NCBI GenBank assembly: GCA_039583875.1
Contig: CM077165.1
Location: 77,550,757 to 77,614,756 of the forward strand
Reading direction: 5' to 3'
Source of the DNA: Platanthera guangdongensis
Taxonomy: Eukaryota > Streptophyta > Magnoliopsida > Asparagales > Orchidaceae
DNA length: 64,000 nucleotides
Below the pieces are notes generated by a model. It searched no databases, was not told where the DNA came from, and was given only the letters and a program-made list of their open reading frames with translations. Shown here piece after piece: positions 42,658 through 53,905 of the stretch; positions within the stretch are counted from its first letter, which is position 1; every line of letters begins with the position of its first letter. The position numbers were made by a program, and so were the translations under genes.

Positions 42658-44312
42658 TGAGTAATTTTAATAGTTTTAAAAATATATCCAAACTTTAATC
42701 CCAAAATAGGCAAGCGTACCTATTGAAATATAGTATAGGAAATGTCGTATTAGACTCGGGGCCTGTTGAGTACTCCTACTCACGTAAATTAATATTATTT
42801 TATCAGTAATTAACGATTGAAAATTAATAAAATTATGAACTAAAATTAACACTTGATGTAGACTTACTTTGAATTAGAATAAACTTTTCATGAACATAAA
42901 GTAAGTAAGACTCTTAAATTACTCACTCGACCGTGAATGTTCCTAAAGTACAAAAAACGTCTCTCTCGAGCTCATGCTTTTGACTAACCTTAGCTTGATC
43001 GATTAAGACCTCTCGGCCAGTCGAAACCCCTAAGCTTGCTTTAGGCGGTGAACCCCTCTGTTGGATTTGACTTCAATCCGGAAGATCCATGTCATCCTCT
43101 CTCGAGGAGTGCATGCGACTCCTTCTACCTTTGAGTAATCTCCTCGTATCCGCAACCTCTCGGTCATTTAGGATACAAATCTTAGATCAAAGAACATATC
43201 CGCGAAATATGAATTCGACACGATAAAAATCAAAGATAAATTGTTAGTGAGTAAAGTAAAGAACTTGACATTTTTGATAAAGTTGAAAAGCTTATTTTAT
43301 TCCAAGGTTCATCATAATCAAGTGGTAAAAGAAGTCTAGTTACTTAACATGATGAAGTAACTACAATACAAGAAGGACAAAAACGTGATAGAAAAAGTGC
43401 TTGAATTAAAATAAAGGAAAACAAAACTAATCTATGAAATAGAAATTACATAAAGAACTGAAATTGGCTAACAATCTACTCCTAGATGCCTCCCTAGATG
43501 CTCCGCCAACTCCTGCCTTTCTCTGGAATTTATAGTAAAATTTCTGGAAGGTCCTGCCCTAGGTCACGACTGTGACCTAGGGCGTGTAAGGCTCGGAAAC
43601 TGCTGTCTTGAAAGCCCGGAAACGTTGGGAGAAAAACCGCCAAAAGTCGCCGTTCTGCTGGTCACGCCCCTAGGTCACGCCCGTGACCTAGGGCGTGTCA
43701 AGTCTGTTACAGGAAACGGCGGGAACTCGAAACGGAGGGGAAATAACTTTGGCAGTTGCTGAACGGTCACGCCTATAGTGCACGCCCGTGTCCAGGGCGT
43801 GTAAGCTCGAGCGCTTGCAACAGAAAACTGCTGATTGATGACCGAGTAACGCCGGGGAGTCACGCCTATAGTGCACGCCCGTGACCAATAGGTCACGCCC
43901 GTGTCCAGGGCGTGTAACCCAAAACCGGCGTGGCGTTGAGTGCAAGAGCTCCAGCTGGCGGCACGCCCGTGTAGGATGGTCTCGCCCCATGTCACGCCCG
44001 TGACACGGGGCTTGTAACTTTATTTGACGTGGAATGGCCGCGGTTTAGCACCTGGAGGTCACGGACTGTGACTATGGTCACGCCCCACTGTCACGCCCGT
44101 GACAGTGGGCGTGTACTGAGGAAAAATTCAGTTTTTCTCCAGATTTTCTCCGGATCAATCCTGTCAGCTTCAAATTGCTATTAGCAGCCCAGATTGATCT
44201 GAAAATACAAAAAAAAAAATGAATTATTATACATATTAATGTAAAACTAAATAAACTATACTATTTATTTAATAAAAACTATACTACAATAACTATATAA
44301 ATTGACTTATCA
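42658..44312 (-). repeat. L1 5' LTR
   Basis: Direct repeat of 38254-39897, adjoining the primer-binding site. It includes the hairpin array at 43555-44118. Confidence 0.9.
43555..44118. repeat. CACG-CC-CGTG hairpin array in L1 5' LTR
   Basis: Two clear units: arms 43668-43679 with 43682-43693, and arms 44084-44095 with 44098-44109. Each has 12 perfect pairs and a CC loop, with a one-base bulge and further pairing outside. The arm sequences of the two units differ but each pairs with itself. Confidence 0.92.
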
Positions 44313-45109
44313 AAGGACATCCTTTATTGTCAACCTACCTACTGCATTAGGTCTCCACCTCCAGAAGTGCGCGGTTGGAACCTAAGGATCAAAATTAAGT
44401 TAGGGCACACATAAAAATCACCATATATGGTGGCACAACAAAAATAAGAAAAAATGTAATCTGGACGTACCATACTAAGACCCTAATAGCAAACACGACC
44501 TTTATTTTGTTTAGGAAAATTTATTCATGCACTGCACCTGGATTCCAATAAGCTAGCTGGCATCTTGTTCCACAGCGCGCAATAATATGCTCTTTTTTGG
44601 ATCAGGGTCCCGAACAACTATCAGGCCCCCGCTCCATTGAGCGCCACAATAGTCTCTCTATGTAGAACGAGATCCCAAACAGTTATCGGATCCCCGGTTT
44701 CACAAAGTGTTGCAAAAAGATTAGCTTGGAAGGGCCCCGAACATACACCATACCCCTAATTCTTAAGAAGGCAAAAAATACCCTCTATTTGGATCAGTGT
44801 TCTAATATTGGATTGGCCCCTTGATTTTGAAGCAAAACTATTTCTCTATCGCAGATGCACTGTGGGGGAACATGTACAACTATTGCAACAACAAATTCTC
44901 ATGATGAGCAACCCATCAACAAATATTCAAGTGTTAAAATTTCACCCCATTTTTTTGAAATTTAATTTTAAGTTTTTATTTCATACTAGTTATATTATGG
45001 GTTGTAATACTATTAACACATTGAATGAGAGGTAGAAAAAAAGTTTTACCCCAACCATTCTCTCTCTTATTTTCTCTTCCTCTCCTAAGCTTAGGGATGA
45101 GACTCCCCG
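44313..45109. other. Unassigned sequence
   Basis: No gene or element recognised. Two similar phrases (CAACTATCAGGCCCCCGCTCC near 44620 and CAGTTATCGGATCCCCGGTTT near 44680) suggest an old duplication. Confidence 0.35.
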
Positions 45110-46430
45110 AGAGGGAAGATAATGAGGATCCTTCATATCCATTGATGTTGCCTCGCCACAAGGCGGGACCCAAGTTCGTTTATTCCCGCATGAAGACTTG
45201 ATTAGATCGGCGACCCGACTTCACGGATGCGTCCGACTTGTCGTTTATTGTCGATTTCATGTATTACTTTATTGTTTTTGAGTTGTTTTATTGTAATCGG
45301 GCCATCCGCACCCCCGACCAATCATAGCCATTGATTCAGGGTGCCCTAAGTGTGTTTTTATTATATATAGGTGGTTATGGGGTCTGCCAACCTCATTGCA
45401 GAATTTGGAGATTAGAAATCCCGGAATCCAGCGATCCTTCCACTGTGTTGACTCTGTGGAACCCTAGGTGACGACTTCGAAGCATTCCCCCGCTCCCCAA
45501 AAGTATCCCCTACCCTAGCCACCTTTCTTCACCCTCAAAGCCCTCCACCACCACCTATACAATCCTCCAAACACCAGACACCACCTTCCTTCTTGCTGTC
45601 CAACAAAAGACCGCCTAGTCCCCTGCTGCCACTGCCCAGTCCTGATCTCCCCTTGCTGTTACCGCCTGTTCAGGCCCATCCCAACCATCCACCGCCCCAC
45701 TTTAGGCCCCCTAACAACCCACCGCACCACCCCTGCCACTCCCTTACAACCCACAACCACAAACCCCCTCCCAGCCGCCCTCCCGTGCCCCAAACAGTCC
45801 ACTGTTCCGATCCAAGTCCTCATAGCCCGATCCCGTACCAAACACCTAGATCCAATCATCCCAATCCCTTGTTCTCCTACTGATGGCATCCCTCATACTT
45901 TTGTGAGTTTTCTTGTTGTACGAATTCTCGTTTCTTGATATTATTCTACTTTGTTTTGGATCTCAATTTTACTTCGATAATTTTATTTTGTGGAATATTG
46001 TTTGGAAGCATTTGTGATTCACATGAGAGAACTATTCGTAGCGTGCTTAGCTTTGGCCCTCCCTGCGGAGGAAAGCCATAGCCTTTTTCTCTAAAGACAT
46101 ATTAATCTCGCTTGTTCGTTACATTTTATTGTGTGGAATATTATTCTTGCTAAATCATTAGTTATTGTCATCACTTTTGCATGATCGCATCATACTGCAA
46201 TAAAAGTATCGGATCAAAACCTAACTCACCACTAGTCGTGCATCGTAGGTCTTCACTGCACACCCTACCCTGCATTAGAAGAGCTCCTCACTTTCTTTTC
46301 CTCTAGTGATCTATCTTGGAAGGAAACATTGGGGGGACATTTGGGCAACCGTGGGAAGAAGTTTACTTCTCCTAACTTCGATCCTTCTCTCTTTTGGCTA
46401 TGACTTGATTCATCGCTAGGGTGCCAAACA
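45110..46430 (+). repeat. Diverged LTR-like copy 1
   Basis: Shares scattered blocks with 46740-48100 in the same order: a TATTCCCGCATGA block, GATCGGCGACCCG, CGGATGCG and a TATATATAGG TATA-like stretch at about 45363, each followed by a C-rich tract (45480-45880). AAACATATTGCTATCAGATCC near 46426 resembles an LTR end plus primer-binding site. The long proline-coding frames in the C-rich tract are compositional. Confidence 0.35.
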
Positions 46431-46739
46431 TATTGCTATCAGATCCGCTCATCGACAGTGGAAACCAACCCTAATATTCAAGAGGTGCTTCATAAACTCT
46501 TATCGGAAATTTTAAGTTGACCTATTCCACCTTCTCAAAACTTCTCCTAAGCCCAAATCCCCTTTCAAGATTGTTGCCAACCTCTGCCCTCAAAGTCCAA
46601 ATAACTCAACTCATTTTTACGGACTCATTGCCGCCGTTATGAGCCTATGATATTCCTCTTACTTGTATCTTGTTAATTTGAGTTTATGCGTACTTGTATA
46701 GATCTTTACATTCAAAACTTGCTCGCCTAGTTTGTGATG

Positions 46740-48100
46740 GCGATCGTCACACACGCGTGTCTATTCCCGTATGAGGCGGTGATCGACGACCCGGTTGGGC
46801 GATCCGAGTCCGCGGATGCGCCCAGAGGGTCGTTCCGAGCCAGTTTCATATATTAGTTTTTTATTTTCATGATGTATTTAGCCCCCGATCGGGCCAAACA
46901 ATTATAGCTGTCCGATCTGGAGCCCTAATTTTACTCTTGCTTTTCCCCTATATATATGCATTATGGTGGCCGGTTTGGGGGGGATCGAAGTTGCAGAGAC
47001 TGCAACTTTTTGGTCGTGGATTTTCGTCGAGGCTCCCGCACCGCTCCTGCTCTATTTCCGTCAAGGCTCCCGTGCCGCTCCTGCTCCGCCAACCCTCGTC
47101 CGCTCCTTTCCCGTCCAGGTACCGCCTCCCTCCTTCCCCGCACCCTGTTGCAGCCCGCCGCCCCTTACCCCTTCCCGTTTCTCGGCCTCCCGACGCACCC
47201 CGCCAACCCTAAAACCCAATTCCCTGCTCCCCGCCATTTTCCCGCTACTACTCCACCTCCCCGACCAACCCTAGCCCATTCCCATTCACTACCTGCCAGA
47301 ATAATCCTCCTCACGACCTCCAGCCCACTCCCGACCCGCCCCCTACTCCAATCCCTTAGATCCGCATTCCTCCCACTCTACCTCCGCAGATCTCCCTCTT
47401 CCCCACCCAAGTAACCCCAAACTCGAGCTTTCCACTTTACCCGCAGCCCACCGTGGAGCCACCATCAACTCGGAGGGACCCCGCCCGCAATCCCCCGTTC
47501 CGAAGCCGAGCCGCCATATGCACAAGTGAATCAAGGTAATGGTGTTTTAGTACTCATGTTGGACTTCATTGGTATTGAACTATTGTTGTGGTTTTGGGAA
47601 TTATTATATGCTATTGTGCTTGATTTTGTCATGTGATTTGCGTGACGCATCGGATGCACTTCAATCGAAAATGCATCTCACTTTGTTGGTTAATCATAGT
47701 TGTTTCTTAACGGCTTAAATCTTGTTTGATTGCGCTAGTCGTGCCCAAAGCGTTTCCAAAAGAAAATTGTTACTAGTTAGTAGATCTCTATTTCGGGCTG
47801 TTCTCATGTTTTCACGCGCATGACATTTAGATCATAACTCCATTTAGGCTACATTTTGGCGCCCTTGTTTTGTTAGCCGGCCCTCCACTACATCAATTTT
47901 TCACTATACCGGCTTGTCGTTAATTTATTCAAATCATTGTTGTTAGTTTCTTTTTACCGGTGGATCCTTTTATTGTATTGTTTGCACTCTCGGTAGGTCC
48001 TTCAGGTAATTCTCACGAAACTCTAAACAAATTACTTCTATTAATCTCGTGAGATGAATTTGCTCCATCTAATTTAAATTGATTGAAAAATTTTATTTAG
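46740..48100 (+). repeat. Diverged LTR-like copy 2
   Basis: Corresponds to copy 1 through the TATTCCCGTATGA, GATCGACGACCCG and CGCGGATGCG blocks and a TATATATATG stretch at about 46950, again followed by a C-rich tract (47030-47480). Similarity fades afterwards. If the pair is real, the interior has collapsed to about 300 bases. Confidence 0.35.
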
Positions 48101-48388
48101 TATTGAAAATTTTGTTTTCCGAGCCACATAGTCAAGAATGCCTTCTTATATGGTGATATGAAGAAGACTGTAAATGGAGCTCTGAGGGAGTCTTATGTTT
48201 GCAAACTAATAAATGTAGTCTATGGATTTCAATTATGTCCAAAAGCTTGGTTTGACAAGATCAACCCAGTTATTCACACTGCTGGTTTTCTTCAAAGTCA
48301 CACAGAACATTCAATATTTGTAAGGATACAAGAATTATATATATTTGCAATCTGTGGATGATATTCTTCATAAAGGTAGTGCTACATT
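48101..48388 (+). pseudogene. Ty1/copia reverse transcriptase relic, left part
   Basis: Readable as VKNAFLYGDMKKTV, YVCKLINVVYGFQLCPKAWF and the VDDIL catalytic box (about 48357), with small indels. The sequence breaks off just after the box, where repeat Z begins at 48389. The continuation lies at 53675-53905. Confidence 0.85.
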
Positions 48389-48982
48389 TGTTAGTACCCA
48401 TATTGACATCAACTCTCTGTGCACTGCCGCGAGTTGGATCGGATGGAGGAGGAAAGGAGGCTCGGAACCGAACCACCTGCGAACAACAAAAGAGCGAGGA
48501 AGCCGCCAAGCGGCAACACCAGACTTGGCCCGCCACGACGAATGCCTCTCTTGCAGCGGACTTTCTATTGAAAGAAAATTGCAGTTACAAGAGTTGAAAA
48601 GATGCAGCAGCCTGAGCAGGAGACCACAAAGCTCGGGAATTGAGACTTCAGCCTTAATAAACGAGCTTCTGGATTCGAGTCAGCGTGCTTTGAGAGTGCT
48701 GCTCCCGCCTATTTATAGGCTCGGAGGCTTGCCCAAACAGACAGAGCTAAAATAACCGCATGCCCGGGGTACATGAGAACCGGGCAGAGGTGACGGGATA
48801 CAAAGCAGAGGGAAAAAAGGCAACTTCTAGACCGCGCGACCAGACGGTTTGCCACCATGATCTGGACTGCTTCCTGCTAGGCGGTTGCTGATTGGTGAAC
48901 TGATTCCTGGTGCGGTTAGGTAAATCCTAACCACGCGACTTGAGAGTTGGCTTGATACTGGTCGCAGATTCTCCGGTAAACT
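48389..48982. repeat. Z left terminal repeat (594 bp)
   Basis: Starts TGTTAGTACCC and ends GGTAAACT, pairing with 53081-53674. It includes a CCTATTTATAGG motif at about 48711 and a GCGGTT-rich end. Confidence 0.85.
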
Positions 48983-49021
48983 TGATCCCCGCACATTTGT
49001 AAATTTTTGTAAATTTCAGAA

Positions 49022-50990
49022 ATGTTGGCTTTAATCGTGAGACCGAGACTGTCTTTAATGTTGAGAAACTTAAAAACATCCCGGGAGCTTTGTAGTTTTC
49101 AAAAAATTTCTTCAGTCACGGGACGGTACTCACCACTTGCAGTTATCATTTTCCAGGCCGCGATGATAGGTCTTGGAAAAATAAGGTCTTCGATCTCATC
49201 GCACGAGGATGCTATCAAGCTGCGCTTGAAGAAGATTTCAAAGAAGTTTTAAAGCTCTGCCCGCCTTACTGGCAAGTCTTCCCGAGAGATTCAGGCCGCG
49301 ACTGTGGTAGAAACTCAGCCGGAGAAGATTGCTTCTCCTCCAGCGAACGTGACCGATCCCGCCGGTGCGTTGGTGGTTGCTGATCCCACGGCGGCCTCTG
49401 CGGTTATTCCCGGGGGTCCGGATATGGATATAACTGTCGCGGCCTCTCGGACGGTTATGCTGAAGATTGATTTGGATGAAGTCGACCTGGACTCCGGGAA
49501 GCGTGAAGTTGCCGGGAAAGAGAAGCGGACTGATGATCAAGCCACAACCTTTATAATTCCAACTGGCATGAACATTGAGTCTGTTCGCTAGGGGTTGCAA
49601 GAGCTCAGTCAGATCGCCACAGAAAAAATTGTGGCTAAAAGAGTTATGGTCCAATTCGAGTGGTAAGAAGAGGGATAAAAAAGATAAAATGACCGTTGAC
49701 GAACGAGTGAGCAAGAAGCTTAAAGGGATGAAAGAGCCGAACATCTCAGTCAAGGTCGGTGCGGCTAGCCTCCAACACAGGCCGCACGACAAGTTCCTAA
49801 AACAGTTTTGGAGACCCCTGCCGCTACTCTGGGTAATGAGACCGCGCATTCCTCGGTCATTGAAGGAGGCCCTTTCGCCCCCCTCAAGATGGTCTAGCGG
49901 TTGAGGACCATGATGTTCAGGTGCTGGAGGTTAAGGCCGGAGGGAAGTAGATGTTGGAGGCTCCTTCTATGTGATGAAAAGAAAAAGCGTAAGGAGCAGA
50001 TCGCTACTGAGAGGGTGGCCAAGGAGAAGGCTGACACGACCAATCAGGCTGCAGTGAACTTGCAAATCACTGTCGACCTACTACAGTCAGGTAAGCTCAA
50101 ACCAACATCAAAGGTTATGAAGATTCCGCCTCCTTACAAGTCTCTTCGGAAAAAACGACTTGCTGCCGTTATAACTGAAACTGAGGATATTATTCTTTCT
50201 TCCAAAGAATTGGAAGTGAGGAGAAAAAAGGCTCATCGAGACTAGGGCGATCAACTCATGCGAATTGACCCCGAGTGGTTAAGGAGTCCTACTTTCGAAA
50301 GTCACGTGGTCGTTGCTGAGATTGGGCAAGGAGCCTTGCGGCCTTGCAGTCTTGTTCTTTTAAGCGCTTTGAATGGTGATGATCTGTTTTGTCAAGAAAT
50401 TCTAACTTGATTTTTTCCCTGTTGCAGCCGCAAACGAGCCGGCGATCTCCAGACAATCGCGCGAGTTCTTTCCGCCGCCCCCGCCGCCAGCGTGACTGCC
50501 CAAGGAGATAAGTAAGGAGGGCCAGGAAGTGCTATTTGACCTGTCTGCGCAGCTAGACACCTTAAAAGAAAGGATGGATGAGGAGTTTAAGTCCGCGCGA
50601 GAAAGGGAGGAGACGCTGAAGCTGCTGCTGGTTAAGACACGAGAAGGAGAGGAGCTTCTTCGTGCCGAACTGAAGGAGAAGAAGGGGCGGTTGGGGAGGG
50701 AGAGGACACTCCAGGACCAGATCGTGACTTTGTCTTCTTCCCTCAAAAAGTAGAAGAGGAACAACCAGAGGTACGACGATGTCACTAGATACTACAAGGA
50801 CAAGTACCTAAACCTGCCTCGCGGGACCGACAAGAACTGGCGACTTGGCGCTATGAACATTGTGAGGTCGCGGCAGCCAGACCACCTAGTCAGGGGCGAG
50901 ACCTCCAACCCTCTAGCTGGAACAATTGAACAGCCCGCGCCGTCCGACGAATAGGGGGGACTGGCGGAATACATGGTTCCATTGAATCGT
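49022..50990 (+). pseudogene. Z left-arm gag-like ORF1 copy
   Basis: Coding-like sequence in shifting frames. It opens with a segment containing SWKNK (near 49175) and continues with SGKREVAGKEKRTD, VDERVSKKLKGM, KVGAASLQHR, a charged coiled-coil block, ETEDIILSSKELE (near 50178), then a second coiled-coil stretch at 50529-50750. It ends with RSRQPDHLVRGET (near 50862). I cannot name the family with confidence. It resembles the long helical ORF found before gag, or the gag itself, of some Tat/Ogre-type or non-autonomous plant elements. It is broken by several stops and frameshifts. Confidence 0.55.
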
Positions 50991-51204
50991 GTAGACCGCG
51001 AGGCCCTCCGCGTTCACCATTCTCTCAACACTATGGATCATCATTTATGGCAAATGTATGGGGCACTTCTTCAGATAGGCGAGCAAGTGTCGCATATCAG
51101 GAGAGACCGCATTGACCACGTTCAATAATTTCGAACATTTTGTTTGTAATATAATTTGTGTTGGACAATGCTTGGTGCGATCTGAAGATTTTTATTTTTA
51201 TGGC
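49550..51204 (+). repeat. Z inverted-repeat arm, left
   Basis: About 1655 bp, complementary to 51425-53080. Near the spacer both arms carry the same stretch (AACACAAATTATATTACAAA in one, its complement in the other). Divergence by eye is roughly 10-20% with small indels. Confidence 0.88.
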
Positions 51205-51424
51205 AGTGCTAAACGCAAACCTGTCCGCGTGTTTGCGCAATTTCAAAACTGCACTTGCAATATTTTCCAAAAGCAACACAAAAGATAGCGGTTAAAGCAT
51301 TGAGACCGCATAGGTCGCGAGATTAATCATCCAACACAAGTAAAAATAAATGACAGAGAACTTCAGCTCTCACGAACTCAAAAAGCAAGTGTTCAACAAA
51401 AAGAAGCGAAGTATAATCAAACAT

Positions 51425-53080
51425 CAATATATAAAAATCCTCAGATCACACCAAGCATTGTCCAACACAAATTATATTACAAACAAATTGTTCAAAATTA
51501 TTGAACGCGTTCAATGCAGTTTCTGCTGAAGTGCCCCACTTGCTCGCCTGCCTGAAGAAGTGCCCCATACATTTCCCATAAATTATGATGAATAGTGTTG
51601 AGAGACCGGTGAATGCGGAGGCCCCGCGGTCTACACGATTCAATTGAACCATGTATTCCTCCGGTCCCCCCTGTTCGCCGGGCGGCGCGAGATATTCAAT
51701 TGTTCCAGCTGGAGGGTGTCTCGCCCCTGACCAGGTGGTCAGGCTGCCGCAACCTCTCAGTGTTCGCAGCGCCAGGTCGCCGGTTCTTGTCGGTCTCGTG
51801 AGCCAGGTTCAGGTACTTATCCTTATAGTCTCTGGCGTCATCGTCGTACTTCTGACTGTTCCTCTTCTCCTTTTCTAGGGAAGAAGACACAGTCGCGATC
51901 TGGTCCTAGAGTGCCCTCGCCCGCTCCAGCCGCTCCTCCTTCTCTGGTTCGGCAAGAAGAAGCTCCTCTCCTTCTCGCACCTTGACCAGCAGCAGCTTCA
52001 GTGTCTCCTCCCTTTTTGCGCGGACTTAAGCTCCCCATCCATCTTTTTTTTCAAGGTGTCCCGCTGCGCGGACATCTCAAATACTACTTCCTGACCCTCC
52101 TTACTTATCTTACTGGGCAGTTACATTGACGGCGGGGGCGGCGACAAGAACTCGCCTGACTCTCTGGAGATCGCTGGCTTGTTTGCGACTGCAACAAGGA
52201 AAAATCAAGTTAGAATTTCTTGACTAAACAGATCATCACAGTTCAAAGCGCTTAAAAGAGCAAGATCCCTTGGCCGCAAGGTCCCAATCTCAGCAACGAC
52301 TAGACCACTTTCAAAAGTAGGGTGTCTTAACTGCTCGGGGTCAATTCACATGAGTTGATCTCTCCAGTCTCGATGAACCTTTTTTCTCCTCTCGTCCAGT
52401 TCTTTGGAAGAAAGAATAATATCCTCAGTTTCAGTTATAATGACAACTGGTCTTTTTTTCTGAGGAGACCTGTAAGGAGGCAGAAGTTTGATAGCCTTTG
52501 ACGCTAGTTTGAGCCTACCTGACCGCAGTAGGTCGGCAGCGATTTGCAAGTTCGCCGTAACTTGATTGTCCGCGTCAGCCTTCTCTTTGTTCTCCCTCTC
52601 AGTAACGATCTGATCCCTAAGCTTCTTCTTTTCATCCCCCTCAAAAGGAGCCTCCAACTCCTGCTTCACTCCAGCCTTCACCTCCAGCACCTGAACATCA
52701 GGGTCCTCAACCGCCAGACCGCCTTGAGTTGCCGAAAGTTTTCAAAATTTCATCAGTAGATATACTGACCGAGGAATGCACGGTCTCATTACCCAGAGTT
52801 GTGGCTGAGGTCTCCAGAACTGTTTCATGAACTTCCTTGTCGTGCGACCTGTGCTGGAGGCTAGCCGCACCAACCTTGACCGAGACGTTCGACTCGTTCA
52901 TCCCTTCGAGCTTCTTGCTCACTCGCTCATCAACGATCATTTTATCTTTTCTATCCCTCTTCTTACCACTCGATTTGGACGATAACTCTTTTTGTCGCAT
53001 TTTTTCTATGGTGATCTGACCGATCTGCTGCAACCCCTCGCGAACAGACCCAGTGTTCACGTCAGTTGGAATTATAGAGG
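51425..53080 (-). repeat. Z inverted-repeat arm, right
   Basis: Reverse complement partner of the left arm. Its outer end stops exactly where the right terminal repeat starts (53081), whereas the left arm has about 570 further bases between arm and terminal repeat. The right half is therefore a truncated copy. Confidence 0.88.
51640..53080 (-). pseudogene. Z right-arm gag-like ORF1 copy
   Basis: The minus strand reads VDERVSKKLEGM, KVGAASLQHR, the charged block and ETEDIILSSKELD, then RQPDHLVRGET, parallel to the left arm. The N-terminal part is missing: the frame runs straight out of the terminal repeat. Two open stretches (52707-53201 and 52346-52690) are longer than in the left arm. This copy is therefore less damaged in its middle. 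Confidence 0.6.
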
Positions 53081-53674
53081 TGTTTGTACCAAGATTGACA
53101 CCAACTCTCCGCGCACTACTACAAGATGTGTCGGATGGCGGAGGTAAACATGCTCGAAACTGAACCACATGCGAACAACAAAAGAGCGAGGAAGCCGCCA
53201 AACGACAACACCAGACTTGGCCCGCCGCGGCGAATGCCTCTCTTGCGGCGGGCTTTCTATTGAAATAAAGTTGTAGTTACAAGAGTTGAAAAGAAGAAGC
53301 CGCACGAGCAGGAGACTTCAAAGCCCGGGAATCGAGACCACAACTCTTAACAAACGATCTATTGGATTCAAGTCAACGTGGTTTGACAGTGCTGCGCCCC
53401 CCTATTTATAGGCCCAAGGGCTTGCCCAAACAGACAGAGCTAAAAAAACCGCCTGCCCGGGGTACAGGAGTACCGGGCAGAGGTGACAGGATACAAAGCA
53501 GAGGGAAAAAAAGACAAATGCCAGACCGTGTGACTAGGCGGTTAGCCACCACGATGTGGACCGCTTCCTGCTAGACAGTTGCTGATTGGCGAAGTGATGC
53601 CTGGTGCGGTCAGGTAAATTCTAACCGCGCGACTTGAGAGTTAGCAATAATGATCGCGGGCTTTTGGGTAAACA
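53081..53674. repeat. Z right terminal repeat (594 bp)
   Basis: Direct repeat of 48389-48982, starting TGTTTGTACC and ending GGTAAACA. Copia relic sequence resumes at 53675. Confidence 0.85.
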
Positions 53675-53905
53675 TCATATGCAATAAAATGTATCCAAAA
53701 AACACTAGTGAAAAGATACGGTTGTTCCTCAATACTTGATATTGAGATTGCCAAGTGTAACAAAAAGATTGCTCTATCCCATAGGAAATATGCCATGGAT
53801 CTTCTTGATGAGATTTTATTACTTGGAGCAAAGCCCGTTCACCCACATATGCTTATGCTGATTGACGTCTATGAGATGAAACATCACCATTATTCTAGGA
53901 TGTTA
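53675..53905 (+). pseudogene. Ty1/copia reverse transcriptase relic, right part
   Basis: Readable as DIEIAKCNKKIALSHRKYAMDLLDEI followed by LLGAKPV, the segment that follows the YVDD region by about 60 residues in copia elements. It is the continuation of 48101-48388, split by Z. It fades after about 53900. Confidence 0.85.

Larger units (their letters stand above)
38254..44312 (-). mobile_element. L1: Athila/Tat-like non-autonomous LTR element
   Basis: Two LTRs of 1644 and 1655 bp enclose a 2.76-kb interior without pol. On the minus strand the 5' LTR ends TACTCA, followed by the primer-binding site TGGAGCCGTTGTCGGGGA. That is close to the TGGCGCCGTTGCCGGGGA site of Athila/Tat elements. A short ORF with a zinc knuckle follows. 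Near the 3' end lies the conserved noncoding block GGGGACAATATTTATTTTTA and GTATGGGGGTGG. The LTRs are about 95% alike by eye. No matching target-site duplication was found at these borders (GGTGA versus AAGGA). Confidence 0.88.
48389..53674. mobile_element. Z: LTR-flanked element with inverted internal duplication
   Basis: Two direct repeats of 594 bp (48389-48982 and 53081-53674) with TG...CA-type ends enclose 4.1 kb. Most of the interior is an inverted duplication: 49550-51204 on the plus strand corresponds to 51425-53080 on the minus strand, joined by a 220-base spacer. Both arms encode the same gag-like protein family, reading inwards towards the spacer. The element is inserted in a copia reverse transcriptase relic. 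Flanking 5-bp sequences (ACATT and TCATA) do not match. Orientation is uncertain, because the TATA-like CCTATTTATAGG in the repeats is itself palindromic. Confidence 0.8.

Noticed and set aside
45593..45883. Proline-rich 96-codon ORF, and similar ones at 46937-47414.
   Set aside because: C-rich tract in LTR-like sequence, open in several frames, no start context.
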